Shown in pieces: positions 36,350 through 48,700 of a stretch of DNA of 64,000 nucleotides. Location: NCBI GenBank assembly GCA_021234155.1, contig JAJEKV010000023.1:9063141-9127140 (forward strand), written 5' to 3'. A program made the translations under genes and the position numbers. The notes under the pieces are model-generated. The model had not been told where the DNA came from and searched no databases. It was given only the letters and a program-made list of their open reading frames with translations. Positions within the stretch are counted from its first letter, which is position 1. Each line of letters opens with the position of its first letter. This DNA is from Isoetes taiwanensis. Taxonomy: Eukaryota > Streptophyta > Lycopodiopsida > Isoetales > Isoetaceae.

Positions 36350-38085
36350 CTCAAACATGCCATCTAGGCTCCAACATGCCACCAAGATGGCTCCAACATG
36401 CCACCTAGGCTCCAACATGCAAGGTGGCTCAAAATGTGCCACCTAGGCTCCAACATGCCACCTAGGCTCAAACATGCCAAACTGGCTGAAACATGCCGCG
36501 CGGGCTCGAACATGCCACATAGGCTCAAACATGCCAAGGTGGCTCAAACATGCCACGCAGGCTCCAACATGCCATCTAGGCTCCAACATGCCAAGGTGGC
36601 TGAAACATACCACCTAGACTCCAACATGCCACCTAGGATTCAACATGCCAAGGTGGCTTAAATATGCCAAGGTGGCTCAAACATGCCACGCGGGCTCCAA
36701 CATGCAACATGCCAAGGTCGCTTAAATATGCCAAGGTGGCTCAAACATGCCACGCGGGCTCCAACATGGCACCTAGGCTCCAACATGCCAAGGTTGCTCA
36801 AACATGCCAAGGTGGCTCAAACATGCCATATAGGCTCCAACATGCCAAGGTTGCTCAAGCATGTCACCTAGGCTCGAACATGCCATCTAGGCTCAAACAT
36901 GCCAAGCTGGCTCGAATATGCCAAGGTGGCTCAAACATGCCATGCAGGCTCCAACATGCCAAGGCGGCTCAAACATGCCACCTAGGCACTAACATGCCAC
37001 CTAGGCTCAAACATGCCAAAGTGGCTCAAACATGGCTCCAACATGCAACATGCCAAGGTCACTTAAATATGCCAAGGTGGCTCAAACATGCCACGCGGGC
37101 TCCAACATGGCACCTAGGCTCCAACATGCCAAGGTTGCTCAAACATGCCAAGGTGGCTCAAACATGCCATCTAGGTTCCAACATGCCATCTTGGCTCCAA
37201 CATGCCAAGGTTGCTCAAGCATGTCACCTAGGCTCGAACATGCCAAGGTGGCTCGAATATGCCAAGGTGGCTCAAACATGCCATGCAGGCTCCAACATGC
37301 CAAGGTGGCTCAAACATGCCACCTAGGCACTAACATGCCACCTAGGCTCAAACATGCCACGCGGGTTCCAACATGCCACCTAGGCTCAAACATGCCAAGG
37401 TGGCTCAAACATGCCACGTGGGGTCCCAACATGCCACCTAGGCTCCAACATGCCAAGGTGGCTCGAACATGCCATTAGGATCAAACATGCCATGCCACCT
37501 AGGCTCCAAGATGCCACCTAGGCTCAAACATGCCAAGGTGGCTCAAACACGCCATGTGGGTTCCAACATGCCACCTAGTCTCCAACATGCCAAGGTGGCT
37601 CAAGCATGCCACCTAGGCACCAACATGCCACCTAGGCTAAAACATGCCAAGGTGGCTCAAACTTGTTAAGGTGGCTGAAATGTGCCACGCGGGCTCCAAC
37701 ACGCCACCTAGGCTCCAACATGCAAGGTGGCTCAAACATGCCACCTAGGCTCCAACATGCCACCTAGGCTCCAACATGCCAAGTTGGCTCAAACATGCCA
37801 CACGGTCCAACATGCCAAGGTGGCTCAACTATACCACCTAGGCCCTAACATGCCGGGGTGGCTCAAACATACCATGTGGGCTCCAACATGCCACCTAGGC
37901 TCTGGACAACATGCCAAGGTGGCTCAAGCATGCCACCTAGGCTGCAACATGCCAAGGTGGCTCAAACATGCCAGCTAGGCTCAAACATGCCAAGGTGGCT
38001 CCAACATGCCACGCGGGCTCCAACATGCCAAGGTGGCTCAAGCGTGCCACCTAGGCTCAATCATGCCACCTAGGCACTCCAAGTG
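36350..38085 (-). repeat. 19-bp minisatellite array, left copy
   Basis: About 90 units of a 19-bp repeat. On the minus strand the consensus is GGCATGTT(G/T)GAGCC followed by TAGGT, CACGT or ACCTT. Because 19 is not divisible by three and most units lack stops, long meaningless frames arise (for example 36664-37326). It lies inside LTR-like sequence that starts TGTTAGCG at 38305 on the minus strand. Confidence 0.96.
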
Positions 38086-38305
38086 GTGACATAGCATGCC
38101 AAGTAAGCAAGGCGAAGTTTTGACTAGGCCAAAAATGAAAAGATGTCCATCTTGGGTCTTTTCATTGGGTGGTGATGGTAAATTTTGGGTGACATGGCTA
38201 GATGGTGGTGACGTGACATGATGACTAGGACTTTATGCAAGAAATATGATAACCTTTGGAATTTTTGGTAGAGGAGGGATAGAATAGAGGGATCTTGCGC
38301 TAACA
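38086..38305 (-). repeat. LTR-like start X, left copy
   Basis: On the minus strand, the purine-rich GGGGAAGGG (to 38306) is followed by TGTTAGCGC at 38305 and then 'ttatcatatttcttgcataa', 'cccaatgaaaagac' and 'ggacatcttttcattttt'. The same blocks occur in the plus direction at 50464-50670. This is the arrangement of a polypurine tract and the start of a 3' LTR, with the minisatellite within the LTR. Confidence 0.7.
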
Positions 38306-40935
38306 CCCTTCCCCAAATCGAACTAGGCCAGAACTTTGCACGGCTTCTTTACTGACAACATGGCCCAGAAGGACACTGGAAGTGACACAAAAAGTGCAAT
38401 TTTCTGGATTTAAACTGATACCAGATTCATCACATTTTTGGAAAATAAGCTCCAATTTGTGAAGATGTTCCTCCGTGGAGCTATAAGCAAAAAAATTGTC
38501 TTGAAAAACTTGTAAAAAGGCATTATCTTTCATGAATTCTTGAAAGACAGATAGCACGATGCACTGAAAAGTGGAGGGAGAGTTGGATAAGCCAAAAGGC
38601 ACCACTTTGTAGGCAAAAGTGCCCCACGGCGTGGTGAATCTAGTTTTCAATTGATCCTCTGTCCTGATAGAGATTTGATTATAGCCCGAGAAGCCATCCA
38701 TAGAGGAGTATATCTCATGGCCAGCTACTTCTTTAAGAACTTGATCTGTGAAGGGTAGCGGAAAGTGATCACGTTCCGTGGCCTGATTAGGTTTGCGGTA
38801 ATCCATTCAAACACGTATTTTACCATTATGCTTGAGAGCAATAACTATGAGGCTCACCCACTCGGAATGTTTGACCTCGTAAATCAATCCAGCAGCTAGG
38901 AGTTTATCTATTTATGCTTTGACACGGTCACGAAAATTGGGGTTGAGCCTGTACTGTCATTGCTAGATTGGGCGTGCATCTGGTTTGGTAGGAATAGTCA
39001 GTTCCCCCAATTCTTTCTTGGTACCTCGTAAGTTTTTTTAGCTCCACGCAAAGATATGTTTGAACTTCTTGAAGAGGCTGATAGCACGAGCTTTATAATT
39101 GTGTGGAAGATTGGCAGCCAACCGGACGGGTTGGTTGTCTCCTAGATCAATGACTTCAACTTCTGGAATTTGAATATGCGGGACTACTTATGTGTCCATG
39201 ATGGTGTGAGCAGAAGGTTGGAACACCAGGGGTGGTGCAGCACTCTGGATAGTGAAAAATAGAGGCTGTTGAAATTCATCAATTAATGGCTGCTTCATGA
39301 CGGCAACAACATCAATAATATCATGAGGAGTGTCTTCTTCAGGAAAAATATCTACACGCTGGATCCAATTGCAGGGTGCCAGATAGGGATCCAGTAAGGT
39401 GGCAACCGCATGGTCCTGATCAAAAGTCATATCACCCCAAGGATTAACATACTCGGGGTAAGAAGACAGAGAGAGACCTGCTGGAGGAGCCTGAACATGA
39501 TAAGTATTTTGAGGCTCTTCTGAATCACTGTCAGAGAGAGACGGCTCAACGTGCTCTACAGAAATGAGCTTACCAGTTTCAAGATCCATTGTTGCATTCA
39601 ATGTGCCATCAGTGATGACGAGTTGATCAGTATTCTAGTAATTCATGAATGCTTTTAGCTTGGCGGAGGAAAGGTCGTCCAACCAGCATTTTATAGTCAC
39701 CTGGATCTTGACTAGCTTTCCAGACACCAAATTCCAAGGGGAATTTGAGATCCCCAATACTGATGCGGAGAAGAGGAGCGACACCTTGAGGTCGCTTGAT
39801 ATGGCCATTGGCAAGCTTGATGTCATAAGGGGCACGATAAAGTTGCTTGATGCCCAGTTGTCTCTGAAGTTTGTCCGTGATGAGGTTGACGGCACTACCG
39901 CCATCAATCTGCACATGATTGATATATTGATTGCCAACAGTAGCGTGTACCTTAGGAGTAGAAGTGGCTACCACACCTACCAGAACTGTGGGTAGTGGTA
40001 ACTGTTCCTTGAGTGCTAGACACAGCTTGAGAATGGAAGCAAGACTGAGTGGAATCTTAATTTTTACTAGTTCCTCTTGGAGTTCTAAAGGAACATGAGC
40101 AAAAGGATCAGTAGGATCCAATGGTGTAGGATTCTGAGGCATGGATGCCAAGACTTCCTTGAGGAGTTCGACTTCAGCAGCAATGTTCGGGTACTGCTGA
40201 GTGCGTGGGTTTTTTGACGCCGAGGGCACTTCCTGACGCTGTTGCACGTGCGTGGTGGCGTGAACGTTGGCAAGCGTGCGTCTTTCAGCAGCTTGCATAA
40301 GTTTGAGAATACTTTGGCGCAATTTAGGCATGACATGAGGCATGAGCTTATCAAGATCGGGGTCAAAATGGACCATCTTGTGTTCCTCATGAGGAATAGT
40401 GTCCACAGAAAACACAGGTTGCATGTCGTGAGGAATGATTGTCAACGGCCGTGATACGCCAGACCAACCCAATTTGATTGTTGTACCAGATGATTGAGGG
40501 CTTGATGTATTTCTTCCTGAGCTTGTTGATCAATAGCTATAGAGGGTGCCACTTGTTGAGGTCGATGTTGTTGAGGTGGCCGAGGTGGTTTCTTCAAAAC
40601 CGATCGTGGGCCCTGTTTTCCATTGGCGACCCATAGTTGGTAAGCAGTGAGATGAACTGGAGCTGTTTGATTTGTTCCTGAAAGCTGAACCTGGACTTGA
40701 GGAAGCTGAGGGCACCCCGTGGTGGTGTAACCCCATTCTTGACAATGATAACATTGGGCTTTGGAAGGATCGAAAGGAGGGCGTGAACTTTGATCCTTAA
40801 ATTGTTGAGGTTGCTGAGACTGTTGATATTGTGGTGGCGGAAATGATTGTTGTTGTGAATATTGCTGAGGCATGGTTTGAACCTGAAAGACCATCTTTTG
40901 CCTGAAGGATGTAGGATGAGCACGGTATTCCTCAT
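38300..40935 (-). pseudogene. Ty3/gypsy gag-protease-RT region
   Basis: In minus-strand order: a Gln-rich gag end with zinc knuckle CYHCQEWGYTTTGCPQ (40894-40442); a retropepsin (40472-39627) with VQIDGGSAVNLIT as the active-site region and a GRPFLRQA end; a linker (39601-39188); then RT. RT begins in a broken stretch (YRLNPNFRDRVKA, HSEWVSLIVIALKHNGKI) and continues 38806-38300 as MDYRKPNQATERDHFPLPF, YSSMDGFSGYNQI and TTPWGTFAYKVVPFGLSN. The usual Y-x-DD box is degenerate (VFQDNFFAYS), so this RT is dead. RNase H and integrase are missing; the frame runs directly into SGLVRFGEGC and the polypurine tract, implying an internal deletion. Confidence 0.88.
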
Positions 40936-43900
40936 GTGCTACTGCTTTTTTTTTTTTAGAATTTTCCTAAGCTCTATTTTATGACGTTGTTTTTATTGAT
41001 TTGCAATAGAGCTTCTGCTATTCCTGCATCCTCTCATAATTGCTTGGATCTACATTTGTGCAGATCGTTTTCTTTTGGTAAAGATTTGTAAGTTTTGGCA
41101 GCAGCTTTACGTGTCTCTTACTATTAGGATTTTATACATTTACATGTCTCTTAGTATTAAGAGCATTCCTTCATTCAGCACATGGGTTTCAAGAAGTAGC
41201 ATGGGCATCCCCTTTGAGCATCCTCCCTACATTTATGTTGACTGTTTTCTTCTTTGGCGAAGAGGTAATTTAGAATGAACCAAATTCATAAGTTTTGACA
41301 GCAGCTTTGCATTAATTAGACTTGAAGCTTTCACAATTTTGTTTTGGGTTCGCTTTTGCAGCTACAATATCAGATGCTTTCTTCTTGACTGAGAGACATG
41401 AGATCAAAATTGTAGCATGCAATGGATTGGATCAACATCAGGTTCAAGAATTAGTTTATGCAGCATATACAAAGCATTCTTCAAGTTCATCCAGATTGAT
41501 TTAGTGGAGCCAAAAGATTTGTGCATTTAATTTCATCTCATTGCAATGCGACTTTATCCATTTAAGATACTACGAGCTGGGATAAAAGAACCTTTGCATG
41601 TAATTCCCCTCCATGGCTGCTAATCTGCAAATTGAAACTCTGGCAATTGTGCATTTCTTTATTTTCATTCCGGGTAACAACGGCAACTGCAAAAGCGTTT
41701 TGCACCCTCTAATTTAATATGGTACTTCTAGAGTTGCCATTTAGTCATTGCTTCTTCGGTGCCTTCCTCATGAAGGTACCGCATCTTTTCCCTTCGAAGA
41801 ACCCTTTAATGATGGTTCAGATGTGGCATATCTTCGAGAAGGTTGCCCAACTCATACACTACTAGCTATGAGTTGAGCGTTAATGATGATAGCCCTTACA
41901 AAACATCTAGACATCCAAGATAATCAGTCCAGTGAGGTAAACATTTTGCAAGTGTCTTCTTCAATATCACCATTGCCATACACAACATCTGATATGGGCA
42001 GGACAATTACCTTGGTATTTATACACTTGTTCATTCTATTTCAGAGATAGTTTGATAATCCATACGAAGGATCTGATGTAGTATCTATATTGGCTTCATA
42101 GTTCGTGTATTGAAGATGTATTTGGAAGGTCTTGGAGACGCCGAAGATTTAGCAACATGTAATGTCAAATTTCCTACCATTCAGTGTCACTCTTGATCCA
42201 GGTTGGGTTATTTTAAGCAATTATATGATTCGGGCTGTATTTATTTACTTGAATTGTTCCTTTCTCATGTACCAATGCAACATCCTTAGTTCTGTATTGA
42301 GGCTAACTGATGCTATGTTGTTGCCAACGAGGACAAAGCCAAGGCAAAGCTTTCTTCAATTTTCTATAAAGGTTGAGCTGGTGTCGTATTCTGACAGAAT
42401 ACTCCAAATACTACAGATATTATATTAGTTGCTTCTGTATCATATAATAACATGCTAGGAACGTGCTGTAGAAAGCATCTGATGCGGCATTTTCCTTAAA
42501 GGAAGCGGATTCATCTGATGCTACATTGGTGCCGAATGTAGAGTCGGATCACAAATGGATTCTTTTATAGTCTTGTGGTTTATGTAGAAGAACATAGAAA
42601 GAGTGACAATACCTCTATAAAGCAAGAAAGGCATCCAACTGTGATAAACCTAATTGTTTCAAACATATCTTCAGCTGTTTATGGGGCCATCTATTATAGC
42701 CATCCTGACTCAAAGCAAGCATAACTTCTCCCATTATCCCATGGTGTCCCAACTCAAAGCAAAAATAACTTATCGCATGATGCCTTGACTCAAAGCAAGA
42801 ATAATTGGTAAACCACATTGCCAGGATAACTTGGCCTTACCAAGCCACATAAAGTAGTTGTAGGCAAGTGCTGAATAATATTCTACTCTTGGACAACATG
42901 ATAAGCATCTTAAATGTCTACTGGCTATGCAATCCACAAGGCCAACATCTGTAGAGAACAAAAAAACATGGATCTCTGTAGAATATCAGAACATGGACCC
43001 TTATAGATGTATCGCTGAATGTGTTGCCCTTATATTATAGATCTGATGTAGACAAGCACAACCCTACTATTGAAAATGCATAGAAACGGTGATAACATTT
43101 GTAGCATGCTGAATGCTGAATACATCTGGAGGAGATGGATGCATTTCTGCATGTTAAAGAACAGCAAGGTTACTATGAAGCATGGTGAGTTACTAACTCA
43201 TGCAGAGATGGAAAGTTACTGTCAAAACGTTTGTAGCATGCTGAATACATCTGGAGGAGATGGATGCATTTCTGCATGTTAAGGAACAACAAGGTTACTA
43301 TGAAGCATGGAGAGTTAATAACTCATGCAGAAATGGACAGGAAGATGTTATTTGGGTCTAAATAAAGTGCTTAATTGTTCAGAATAGAGCTTGGACCTCT
43401 TGCTGGCAATGTATGTCAAGGTTTCAAAATTTTGGGAGCCTTCAAAGATAAAGACTAAGAAGTCTTAATTGTAGCAGCAGATGCAATCTTTCTTTGTCAT
43501 GATGCAAGGATGCATGAGTTATATAACATAATGTTGGGGGCCCCAAAATGACGACGTTTACTAGGAGATTTACATGATGTTGAGTAGTCTCATTGTTTCA
43601 AAATGCTGTGGGATTCAAATCCCTCTCCAAAATTATGAAGCCTTTTATTTTCTAACATTTAATACAACTATTTTTATAGTTCTATGCATTCGAATTGCAC
43701 AATTCATTCACTAGATTAAAATATAATTGTAAATTTTTTTGATTAATTATTTGTCAAATGCATCTCGAATGAAGGTTAAATAGTTCAAAGATGATATGTC
43801 TAGGATAGGTAGGAATGGGTTGAAATATTTATCTTGCAATCAATTTGTTTGATATTAACCATGATGGCATTTACCTTTTGTATACTTATTATCTTTGATC

Positions 43901-44340
43901 ACAAGACATATATGGCTTAATTAATGTTACGTTCTTAGTATGCACAAATAGCTTTTTTTTTTTTTTTGTTATGAATGCAAGCCATAAAGGTATATAATAA
44001 TATGCACAATTAGCTTTTTTTGGTATGAATGCAAGAATATCATAAAGGTACATAGCACGCCTATATTTATGTCCGACAACGTGAGGCACATATTTAGCCA
44101 TATTTTTCAAGTGGAATACACATGTATCTCAAATGAGGTATGCCTACTATAGTGTCCTTTTTGTTAATCCACATTTTTAGGCATGGATGGCATGCACATA
44201 TTTAGGTAATTTATTTTAAGTTTCGCATATTGTATTCCACTAATGCAACATCATCCAACAAAATACAGGATTTTTATAGTTCCAATACAGCTATAGAGCT
44301 CAAAACTCAACCACCCTAATCTATTTCATTTACAACCCAG
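40936..44340. other. 3.4-kb block inside the gypsy region, mostly unannotated
   Basis: It separates the two gag-containing pieces. A possible terminal exon lies at 41362-41504 (plus) after a CTTTTGCAG acceptor: frame ...ISDAFFLTERHEIKIVACNG, DQHQVQELVYAAYTKHSSSS, stop; family unrecognised. Positions 43089-43330 hold an imperfect ~130-bp tandem duplication (gtagcatgctgaat...tctgcatgttaa.gaac). Near 42710-42800 'gactcaaagcaag.ataa' is repeated three times. Otherwise AT-rich with no gene seen. Confidence 0.45.
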
Positions 44341-44372
44341 ACTACAGTAGAGTGATTACACATGTTGCAGAA

Positions 44373-45597
44373 TTAACACTCATTTGCAAGATGACCTTGA
44401 TACTTGCAAATATGATACCAAATCTGACTGCGTTGAGGAGGAGCAGACTGGTGAGGTTGTACAGCATTTTGAGGAACCATGACAGGAGGCATGAAGGGAA
44501 GCTCCGTGAGGGGGATGCCACGGGAAGACACATTGACAGAATGATTCACCAACTCAATGGCTTGCTCCAAGGTCTTGGGGCACAAATACTCTGTCATAAG
44601 ACGAATAGAAGGAAGGAGATCCTACAGAAACCAAACTAGAATCTGGCTCTGTGTGGGATGCTCTTTAAGCTTGCGGACAAGAATGTGGAGAGGATCCTCA
44701 AAGTCATGGGCAGACTCCGTGGGTTGTTGCTGGAGATCATTAAGCTGCTTCAGAAGCTGTTGATCGTCATCCGTAGTTCCATAATGAGATAGAAAGGAAG
44801 TCTTCATCTCGTGACAATTTTGTTTCCAGTGACTTTTGTTGGCCAGCCACTGATGAGGAGCTCCCCCCATTCAGAATAGCCAAGGCTTCAAATTCCTCCA
44901 TGTGAGTTTGAGCACTTTGATCAAGGGGCTTCCCCTTGGCATTCCCAAAAATCGGATATGTGAGCTTGAGATTTTGAATGGGTGATGGAACCTGAACTTG
45001 CGTGTAAAGTGGTGGAGCATAAGTGGGAATATAGCCTTGAGGCACAGTCATGGGCTGGGAACAAGGTGGTGGCATGGGAACTGTGAAACCAGGAGGTCCA
45101 GAGAGAGGGGCATCTGCAGGCAAAGGGCCTTGGGTGCCCTCCTCATTTAATTTAAGATCAATAATGTTGTAAACTGGAACCGATTGTTGAAAGGAAGGGG
45201 AAGACTAAAATTCATGAACACGCGGGGGGCCAAAAGAGACATGAGGATAGCTCATACCGTGCTAAGGAGAAGATGGTTGCGAAGGCAAAGGAGTGTGGCC
45301 AGAAGGGATATGAATGTAAGTGCTGTCTGGAGTTTGAAAATAATAAGGAGTAAGATTTACCGGGGTATGATGTGGCGACTGTGGTTGAGAACAGTACCTG
45401 CAAACAGTGAGAGATCACGGTCTGGAAGTAACACGAGGTGTAGGCGGCGCCGACTGAGCACGTGAGTGGACACGGCCTCCTTCTAGGTCATAATCAGGAC
45501 CATAGATTTCACGAGCGACTTCGCAGCACTGATCGCATTCCAACCGAGCTGCAATTTGGCTAAGGAGTTCCTCGGGAGTGAAAGCACGAGCAGACAT
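44373..45597 (-). pseudogene. Ty3/gypsy gag
   Basis: Starts MSARAFTPEELLSQIAARLE at 45597 on the minus strand. After a frame change comes a Pro-rich segment, then the capsid region LTYPIFGNAKGKPLDQ (45123-44767) and HQWLANKSHWKQNCHEMKTS, HDFEDPLHILVRKLKEHPTQ (44870-44622). It ends in a nucleocapsid-like WYHICKYQGHLANEC, where the first Cys of the CCHC knuckle appears to be Tyr. It lies directly downstream of a primer binding site. It may be the 5' half of the element at 38300-40935, but both pieces have their own knuckle, so two elements are also possible. Confidence 0.78.
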
Positions 45598-45622
45598 CTT
45601 GGAGGGAAAGAAAGAGAACTAA

Positions 45623-45640
45623 GACCCGGCAGCGGCGACA
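45623..45640 (-). promoter_or_regulatory. Gypsy primer binding site
   Basis: The minus-strand TGTCGCCGCTGCCGGGTC closely resembles TGGCGCCGTTGCCGGG, the site typical of plant Ty3/gypsy elements. It lies 26 bp before the gag ATG and one base after CCCTAAACA. Confidence 0.75.
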
Positions 45641-45641
45641 G

Positions 45642-46050
45642 TGTTTAGGGTCTGGGTTCAGGATCACGTGTAAGACAGCCCTCTATGAGGACCTTTATAT
45701 CAAGCAGGAAAATCCTAGCTGAATGTCAGGTGTTATTTTGCAAAGAGAACAGAACAAAAGAAAAAGAGAGAATAGAATTGAAAGGGACAATATGCAAAAA
45801 ATATAGCTTCCTCAGAGTACATGAACTCTCGTCAAGCGAGAGGAAAACGATCGAGATAAGGTTGAGATCTCATCTAAAAACTCAAGATCTATCTCTACTC
45901 ATATATATAGTACAATGGACTCAGGCCCAAAATAGGTAGATGACAGATCTCGGTCACCAACTCCTAGATCAACGTATGATTTTAGGGAATCTGGCAGTGC
46001 CTACATTAATGTCTGGAATCCTGTTAAATTAGGGCCAAACTTCACGGAGG
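45642..46050 (-). repeat. 5' LTR (U5 side) of the gypsy element, left limit uncertain
   Basis: Ends CCCTAAACA at 45642 on the minus strand, just before the primer binding site. A TATA-like GATATAAAGG lies at about 45692-45701, some 50-60 bp before the LTR end. The upstream limit could not be fixed. Confidence 0.5.
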
Positions 46051-46149
46051 CCGTCATTTGTCTGTTCTGGGTCTCTTCTTTGACTGAGGCATGGACTTCT
46101 GTGTGGATTTCGGCGGGGGCATGGGTCTACTACCCGACGCTTGACCTGG

Positions 46150-47804
46150 TGTGACGCTCCCTACAAAATATACGGCGCCCGGCCGTACAATCCGTAGGAA
46201 ATCCCCCATCCGGTCCTTCGACCGCACGGGCCGTCCGTCTATCCCGCACCCCAGGGTATCCCTAGTGTGGGAAGGGGACACGAAGGTGTCTTGCGCGCCC
46301 TTCCCCTATGGGCTCCTATCATAGCGGAAGCATAAACAATGTCAGAACTAGCAATAACAATACATCACACTACCCCGAAGGGTAGCACATCCACATATCC
46401 ATGGCTACAATAGAGATAAACATATGCCGTAAAACACGAGAGCTCCTACCCAAGACTCAGACTCATGGGGAGGTAGACTGATGGCTAGGCCTCAAGATAG
46501 AGCAGACCGAGTCATAACAATGGCGGGGCTGGCTATAGACAATGGCTAGGGTTGACCACTCCATCCGCCCCTCCTGTGCATACTTTGCAGATGGGCTAAA
46601 TTGGGCTCTGGCATGACTCTAGCCTTCCGGATACGCAATCTCATGGCATCACCTATCAAGACTACTCTGGGTTGCATCTCCCCAGTCCGTCGAGGCAGAA
46701 AGGGTTGCATCTCCCCTTTCCCGGGGTCTAGAGGTTTCGCGGGTGGCTAGAGAATCGTGGCGACACACGATTCGTCCCCGACTTAACCCCCCGAAACAAG
46801 AGCCAGGCCAACACCTGCAGCTCTTGAGAGGCAGGGCAACACCATTGCCCCAGGAGGTGTCGGACCCATGCCCGGCCCACACAAAGTGACCGGCCATAAG
46901 CCTAGCCTGCTATGGGGTCCCCAGTAGCCACGCTCAGCAGGGACCCTCCCTCTGTATCTCCTCTAGCCCCGTTATGTAGTGCTGAGTCACATCATAGCCC
47001 CCATAGCCCGGTAGGTTCCTATGCACAGGCCGCATATAATAGGAACTAAAGTGTCTAACTAGGAGCATCACTAAGTAAGGCTACTAGGTCTCTACCCCCC
47101 CTTCCCAATACAAGAGGAGCAAACATGATCAACCATCATCATACAACTTCATATCATGATAATCATCAGAATAACATCTAACCTAATCATATATATCTAA
47201 CTTACAGTTAGGATTCCTTGATTAGGGTTCAAGATGTTGAATAAGGGTTCTAGGATGGCTCTACTTTAGATACAAAATACTAACTTATCTGGAGTGCTAA
47301 CTTCCAGATGAACTACTAAGAACACTACTCCAAATACCTGTTCCCGAAGTGCCCCCTCCTATTCCTGGCGTCTCCATGATCCTCGAAGTGGTCGAAGCCG
47401 CGCTCACTCCAAGATTGTACATGCACTCTGGGGGCTGCTGCACAAGGCTATGCCACAGCGAACGATGCTCGAAACGGGGTTTCGACTGCACAGAAGGTTC
47501 CCAGGGTGTTAGGGCCAGGAAAAGAGGGCTAGGGTTAGGGTTTAGGTTAATATAGGTTAGGATCCACATGGGATGACACGTGGCTCCACATGGCTCCAAT
47601 GGGACATGGCCATGTGGCGGTTGCCCAATAGGATAAGGCCATGTGGAAAAATGGGCCTTATCCTAAGGTTATCTAAGTTAATACTTAACTTAGATATGCA
47701 CCCATGCCACTTCCTAAGGTATACAAGGCTTACAAAGTAGACTTGTGTAGTGACGGACCCAGAAATATACGTATTTATAGCGTATATTTCCCTAGAATAT
47801 CACA
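46150..47804 (-). repeat. Gypsy family G 3' LTR, complete (1655 bp)
   Basis: On the minus strand it begins TGTGATATTC at 47804, directly after a polypurine tract, and ends GGGAGCGTCACA at 46150. TGTGA/TCACA form inverted ends. It aligns with the LTR pieces at 17850-18937 and 20650-21619. It contains a short AACCCTAACCCTA telobox-like motif near 47530. No primer binding site follows, so it is the 3' LTR of the integrase-bearing element at 48701-50300. Confidence 0.9.
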
Positions 47805-47820
47805 TTCTCCCCCCCTTAGG
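47805..47820 (-). promoter_or_regulatory. Polypurine tract of the family G element
   Basis: The minus strand reads CTAAGGGGGGGAGAA immediately before the LTR start. Confidence 0.85.
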
Positions 47821-48258
47821 ATAATGCTGTCCTCAGCATTACGCTAAGGTGATGAACCTACACTATCCCTGCAAAACAACATAAGTATACAACTTCAATT
47901 TAACTGAAATGATCAACTTCCTATTAAACAGTTAACGTGTAATATAGGCTATATTTGTACTTATACAAAATTATATAACCTTAACATGGTTACTCCTTAT
48001 AATAAGTCAAATAGGGTTCATAACTTAAGTCTAAATCATGGCTCTCCATCTCCCATAATGCGCTCCTCCTTGATGCTCCCCTATCACTGGCCTGCGCGAG
48101 TAGCACATTACGTTAGTTTAGTTAATAAGTTTGTGGTTTTAGGGGACCACCCCCCTAATTACCTCCTTGAGCTGAACTACTAGCTCAAGGTTACCCTACT
48201 ACCTTGCACTCGATCATGTCCCCATAAGGATTTGAGCTTAAGGACCATTTAAGATGAT

Positions 48259-48580
48259 CCTATCATTGCCCATGATCAAGTACTATCTTGCACACGATCC
48301 CCTAGATCGAGTACACCCCAGTGCCTCATGCCCCCTGAGGGTTTTAAGCTAGGGAATGTCTCACGATCCCATCATCGCGCATGATCACTCAATCCTCACT
48401 ATGACCCCCCTATGGTCAGGTGCGCGTGCCCCGCACGTGGCATAGAGATCATCCGACAGATGTCCCATCATCGCTCACCATGCCTTTCTTCCTCTCTCAC
48501 ATGACCCTCCTAGTCATGCGCACTCTTGGTGCGTGTTGGCCTAGAGAATGCCTTTGGGGCGTATCCCATCATCGCCTACA
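48259..48580 (-). repeat. ~100-bp imperfect repeats in the element's 3' untranslated region
   Basis: 'tcccatcatcgc' motifs (first copy cctatcattgcc) begin at 48259, 48367, 48463 and 48564, spaced 108, 96 and 101 bp, with related flanks such as 'gggaatgtctcacga' and 'catgatca'. Non-coding stretch between the chromodomain stop and the LTR. Confidence 0.65.
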
Positions 48581-48700
48581 CGTCCAAGATCCTGGCACAT
48601 GCACTCTACTAGCTAGAATGCATATGCCACACTCGAGCTAACTAAGAAGCACACTAAGCTAAGCACCTGGCAAGTCGGCATCGACAAGCTCGGAGACGAC

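Noticed and set aside
36664-37326. 220-codon frame (MPRWLKHATRAPTC...) in the left minisatellite
   Set aside because: The 19-bp unit cycles through frames and lacks stops; similar frames occur throughout both arrays, so this is a repeat artefact.
36350-38085. Possible CRISPR-like array
   Set aside because: Units are contiguous 19-mers with no unique spacers, in plant nuclear DNA; it is a minisatellite.
46054-46281. 75-codon minus-strand frame across the LTR end
   Set aside because: Most of it is LTR sequence and it crosses the LTR boundary; no recognised domain.
47520-47560. Telomere-like ctagggttagggttt
   Set aside because: Only two to three units, present in the same place in the related LTR at 18616; it is an LTR telobox-like motif, not telomeric DNA.
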